Origin: Fibrobacter succinogenes
GTDB taxonomy: Bacteria; Fibrobacterota; Fibrobacteria; Fibrobacterales; Fibrobacteraceae
Assembly: GCA_902799745.1 (NCBI GenBank)
Contig: CADCBQ010000009.1
Coordinates: 36,781-100,780, forward strand
DNA: 64,000 nucleotides
Direction of reading: 5' to 3'
Of the stretch, positions 60,780 through 64,000 are shown piece by piece. Numbering within the stretch: the stretch's first letter is position 1; each line of letters opens with the position of its first letter. A program made the translations under genes and the position numbers. The notes below the pieces were generated by a model, which saw only the letters and a list, made by a program, of their open reading frames with translations, searched no databases and was not told where the DNA came from.

Positions 60780-61644
60780 GAGAGAAAGTCTCCTTTACAC
60801 GGATACGGTCCATGTAGATTTGCGCACCGACATCGTAAACGCCCGGGACGCCAACGGCGTCGGCACGGCAATGTGCACAATGCTTGAATACATTGATGAA
60901 TACGCCCGCCTGCTCCTGCGCAATCGCAAGAGTTTTCGGTGTCGGAGCAGGAATATCCTTAAAGCCATTTTGCGGAATCAACGGAATGATATTGTACATG
61001 ATGGCGCCCGCTTCGCGCACGGTGGCCGCCACATCTTCGATGTGCTTGTCGTTAATGCCCGGGCAAAGAACCGTATTCACTTTGATAAGCGTTCCACTCT
61101 TTGCAACTTTGCGAATGCCTTCGAGCTGGTTGTGAATCAGAATTTCTGCGGCTTGTACGCCCGTATAGGTTTTACCGTGGTAGAAAATTCTTGCATTGAT
61201 CATCGCCTCGATTTCAGGGTCCACGGCATTCACCGTAACCGTAAGCGAATCAATGCCCACATCAATGACTTCGTCTGCCTTGTCATTCAGCAAAAGCCCA
61301 TTGGTGCTCATGCAGCGAATAAGCTGCGGGAATTCCTTTTTTACCAAGCGGAATGTATCTAGCGCAAAAGGAGTTGCCAAGGTGTCGCCTGGGCCAGCGA
61401 TTCCCACTGTCGTAAGTTCCGGCACAAATTCCAGAGCCTTGCGAATGTACCCGCATGCCTCTTCGGGTTTAATCACCTTACTCGTATTTCCCGGTACCTG
61501 AGCATCTTCGTTAATGCGCCTATCACAAAAACGGCACTCGATGTTGCAACCTGGGGCGACTGGCAAATGAATGCGCCCCTTTCGGTTTTTGCAAGCACCA
61601 AAACACGGGTGTTCTCTAAAAACTGTTTCTTGACTGGTTGCCAT
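60772..61644 (-). CDS. NifB-like radical SAM cofactor-core synthase
   Basis: A 290-residue radical SAM protein starting at the ATG at 61644 (GAGG upstream). The SAM cluster motif is CNIECRFC (Cys33, 37, 40). The upstream Cys14 in EHPCFGAC and the late CAHCRADAVG block match the extra cluster ligands of NifB, so it can probably build the 8Fe-9S-C NifB-co core. It lacks a fused NifX domain, which is supplied by the next gene. NifB-co feeds nitrogenases and some nitrogenase-like enzymes. The start lies 9 bases from a perfect palindrome at 61653-61672. Confidence 0.88.
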   Translation of the reverse strand: MATSQETVFREHPCFGACKNRKGRIHLPVAPGCNIECRFCDRRINEDAQVPGNTSKVIKPEEACGYIRKALEFVPELTTVGIAGPGDTLATPFALDTFRLVKKEFPQLIRCMSTNGLLLNDKADEVIDVGIDSLTVTVNAVDPEIEAMINARIFYHGKTYTGVQAAEILIHNQLEGIRKVAKSGTLIKVNTVLCPGINDKHIEDVAATVREAGAIMYNIIPLIPQNGFKDIPAPTPKTLAIAQEQAGVFINVFKHCAHCRADAVGVPGVYDVGAQIYMDRIRVKETFSHG

Positions 61645-61652
61645 AAAACCTC

Positions 61653-61672
61653 GCAAGGTATATAAACCTTGC
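61653..61672. promoter_or_regulatory. Perfect palindrome before the NifB-like gene
   Basis: GCAAGGT and ACCTTGC flank 6 bases, ending 8 bases before the NifB-like ATG and directly before its GAGG site. Operator, or hairpin affecting ribosome access. Confidence 0.55.
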
Positions 61673-61756
61673 ACAAAAATGATCGGTAAAGAACCGATTT
61701 AGTTTGTATTAAAAATGGTGAACGTTTTGCCTAGCGTTCTGTAGCGTAATTAATGC

Positions 61757-61796
61757 TTTAACTTCTTAGCCAAAGAAGTATGGCTATAAAGTTAAA
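61757..61796. promoter_or_regulatory. Foldable element with two competing hairpins
   Basis: Form 1: TTTAACTT/AAGTTAAA outside TAGCCA/TGGCTA with a symmetric 2x2 internal loop. Form 2: ACTTCTT/AAGAAGT with loop AGCCA. The two share bases and cannot form together. Confidence 0.45.
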
Positions 61797-62057
61797 AAAC
61801 AGAATTGTCAAATTCAATATGAATCCAAGAGCGAAAATAAAAAAAGTTCTTTTTTTTGAGAGAGTGATAGCTTTACGCTAACGCATGTTATAGGCGTTTA
61901 TTATTGCGAAGCGCTTTTTCGTGCATGCGATAGATTCATGCTAATAAGGGCTATAAGCGGAATTTATAACAACTTAAAAAAAGTGATTTTTTTTGACTAA
62001 ACGGGTTCAAAAAGTATTGGAAAGAGTTGACTTTAATTCTAACTTGCCTTTGCCTAG

Positions 62058-62939
<882 letters not shown>

Positions 62940-62950
62940 TGTGAGGGTTC

Positions 62951-64000
62951 ATGGCCAAGACTAATATTAATTTGAACATGACCTCAGTCGAAAACCGCGA
63001 ATATCGACTGGGTACGATTATCGGCTGGGACGGCAAGGCAAGCGACCTGATCAAGGAATCGGCCTATGACGAACGCAGCGCGAAAAAGCATGGCGGTTGC
63101 GCGGGCAAGGGCTCGGGCTGCAAACTTTGCGAATTGAATTCCCCGCTGAACCAAGAGACTATGTGCTCTAATGCGATTGTGCAGTGCCAGGTGGGTAACC
63201 TTACGGACTGCGCCCTGATTGACCATTCTCCCATCGGTTGCAGCGGCGAAAACTCCAAGTTTAACCTCTCTATGCATAACGGCCTTCGCCGTCGTGGAAA
63301 GCCCCTGCAGAATACGCTGAACATCAGCACGAACCTGAAAGAAAAGGACATGGTCTTTGGCGCTTCCGATAAGCTCCGCCAGACCATCCTCGACGCAAAG
63401 GAACGCTTTAACCCTAAGGCGATCTTCATTGGCATGGCTTGCGCTACCGCTATTATTGGCGAAGACATTGACTCTATTGCCGAAGAAATGGAACCGGAAG
63501 TTGGCGTGCCTATTATTCCGCTGCATTGCGAAGGTTTCCGTTCCAAGCACTGGTCTACGGGTTTCGACGTCGCTTTCCATGGTGTGCTTCGCCAGATTGT
63601 GGAACGCCACCCGACCAAGAAACAGAATGACTTGATTAACATCGTTGCCCTCTGGGGTTCGGACTATTTCTCCGAAATGCTTGCTCCGCTCGGATTGCGC
63701 GTAAACTACCTTCTGGATACCGCCTCTTTCAAAGAAATTCGCCAAGCCTCCGAAGCGGTCGCTACCGCTACCTTCTGCGATACGTTGGGCGGCTACATGG
63801 CGACGGCTCTCGAAGAATCTTTCGGTGTTCCGCAGATTGACGCTCCGCAGCCTTACGGCATCAAGGGTACCGATGCATGGCTTCGCGCTATCGCAAAGGT
63901 GGTCGGCAAAGAAAAAGAAGCCGAAGAATACATCGAAAGCGAACACAAGCGCATTGCTCCAAAGCTTGCCGAACTCCGCGAATTTTTCAAGGGCAAGAAT
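62951..64000 (+). CDS. Nitrogenase-like component 1 alpha subunit (cut by window end)
   Basis: 350 residues are seen with no stop before the edge; the ATG at 62951 follows GTGAGGG. Candidate P-cluster ligands matching NifD Cys62/88/154 are Cys79 (VQCQVGN), Cys97 (SPIGCSGE) and Cys164 (GMACATAIIGED). The cofactor ligand of NifD (Cys275) corresponds to Cys276 in ATFCDTLGG. But in LHCEGFRSKHWSTGFD the positions of NifD Gln191 and His195 are Trp201 and Phe205, both key to N2 reduction. An N-terminal Cys-rich patch (HGGCAGKGSGCKLC) is extra. It is therefore a nitrogenase-like enzyme that may reduce another substrate, such as methylthio-alkanes. The cofactor His lies past the edge. Confidence 0.8.
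   Translation, partial: MAKTNINLNMTSVENREYRLGTIIGWDGKASDLIKESAYDERSAKKHGGCAGKGSGCKLCELNSPLNQETMCSNAIVQCQVGNLTDCALIDHSPIGCSGENSKFNLSMHNGLRRRGKPLQNTLNISTNLKEKDMVFGASDKLRQTILDAKERFNPKAIFIGMACATAIIGEDIDSIAEEMEPEVGVPIIPLHCEGFRSKHWSTGFDVAFHGVLRQIVERHPTKKQNDLINIVALWGSDYFSEMLAPLGLRVNYLLDTASFKEIRQASEAVATATFCDTLGGYMATALEESFGVPQIDAPQPYGIKGTDAWLRAIAKVVGKEKEAEEYIESEHKRIAPKLAELREFFKGKN

Noticed and set aside
62984-63946. 320-codon minus-strand frame opposite the component 1 gene
   Set aside because: Antisense shadow of the nitrogenase-like gene, which shows conserved cysteines in the plus frame.

Overview
The window looks like a chromosomal segment of a rumen-type Fibrobacter (F. succinogenes or a close relative). 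The call rests on content, not a database match: several secreted or lipoprotein cellulases (GH5 and GH8), a run of large beta-barrel proteins with a carbohydrate-binding-like protein, type IX secretion-like C-terminal sorting tails, InlB/Listeria-Bacteroides repeats, and Bacteroidetes-like TAnnTTTG promoter elements. No rRNA, tRNA, CRISPR array, transposase or integrase was seen.

Layout. 1-2.4 kb: lipoprotein fragment, TfoX-N protein, SMR efflux pump, GNAT acetyltransferase, BatD-like membrane protein. 2.4-7.7 kb: GH8 lipoprotein cellulase, a beta-sandwich secreted protein and a large GH5 cellulase. 7.8-17.7 kb: a six-gene minus-strand operon with a carbohydrate-binding-like protein, three beta-barrels ending in Phe, a lipoprotein and a GH18-fold protein without its catalytic Glu. 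18-31 kb: GH5 lipoprotein, lpxA, GT2, CCA-adding enzyme, ECF sigma plus PorZ-like propeller, DsbD, GlgA-type glycogen synthase, lipoprotein esterase, folE. 31-42 kb: InlB-repeat protein, GH5 cellulase, nitroreductase, TonB-dependent receptor with a lipoprotein partner, subtilase-fold pseudoprotease. 42-46 kb: ECF sigma, anti-sigma and a caspase fused to surface repeats and a probable barrel. 46-55 kb: FKBP, folD, SIR2-like protein, Rex-type GH8 oligoxylanase, metE and a divergent LysR regulator. 55-60 kb: AT-rich small hypotheticals, mnmA, a split coiled-coil membrane protein, RBBP9-like hydrolase, LCM-type methyltransferase. 60.3-64 kb: a nitrogenase-like locus (NifX-like, NifB-like, NifH, component 1 alpha-like), cut by the window end.

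How the genes fit together. Extracellular and surface glycanases (three GH5, two GH8) release cello- and xylo-oligosaccharides. The beta-barrel operon probably builds a surface complex for binding or handling polysaccharide. GlgA stores the resulting glucose as glycogen. The sigma-antisigma-caspase cassette looks like an envelope-sensing unit.

The strongest candidates for new biology are the nitrogenase-like locus, whose alpha subunit keeps P-cluster and cofactor cysteines but replaces the active-site Gln and His, and the sigma-antisigma-caspase operon. Also worth attention are the catalytically dead GH18 and subtilase paralogues, a REP-like palindrome that occurs inside coding sequences, and the recurring TAnnTTTG promoter element, three copies of which sit so close to a start codon that leaderless mRNAs are implied.
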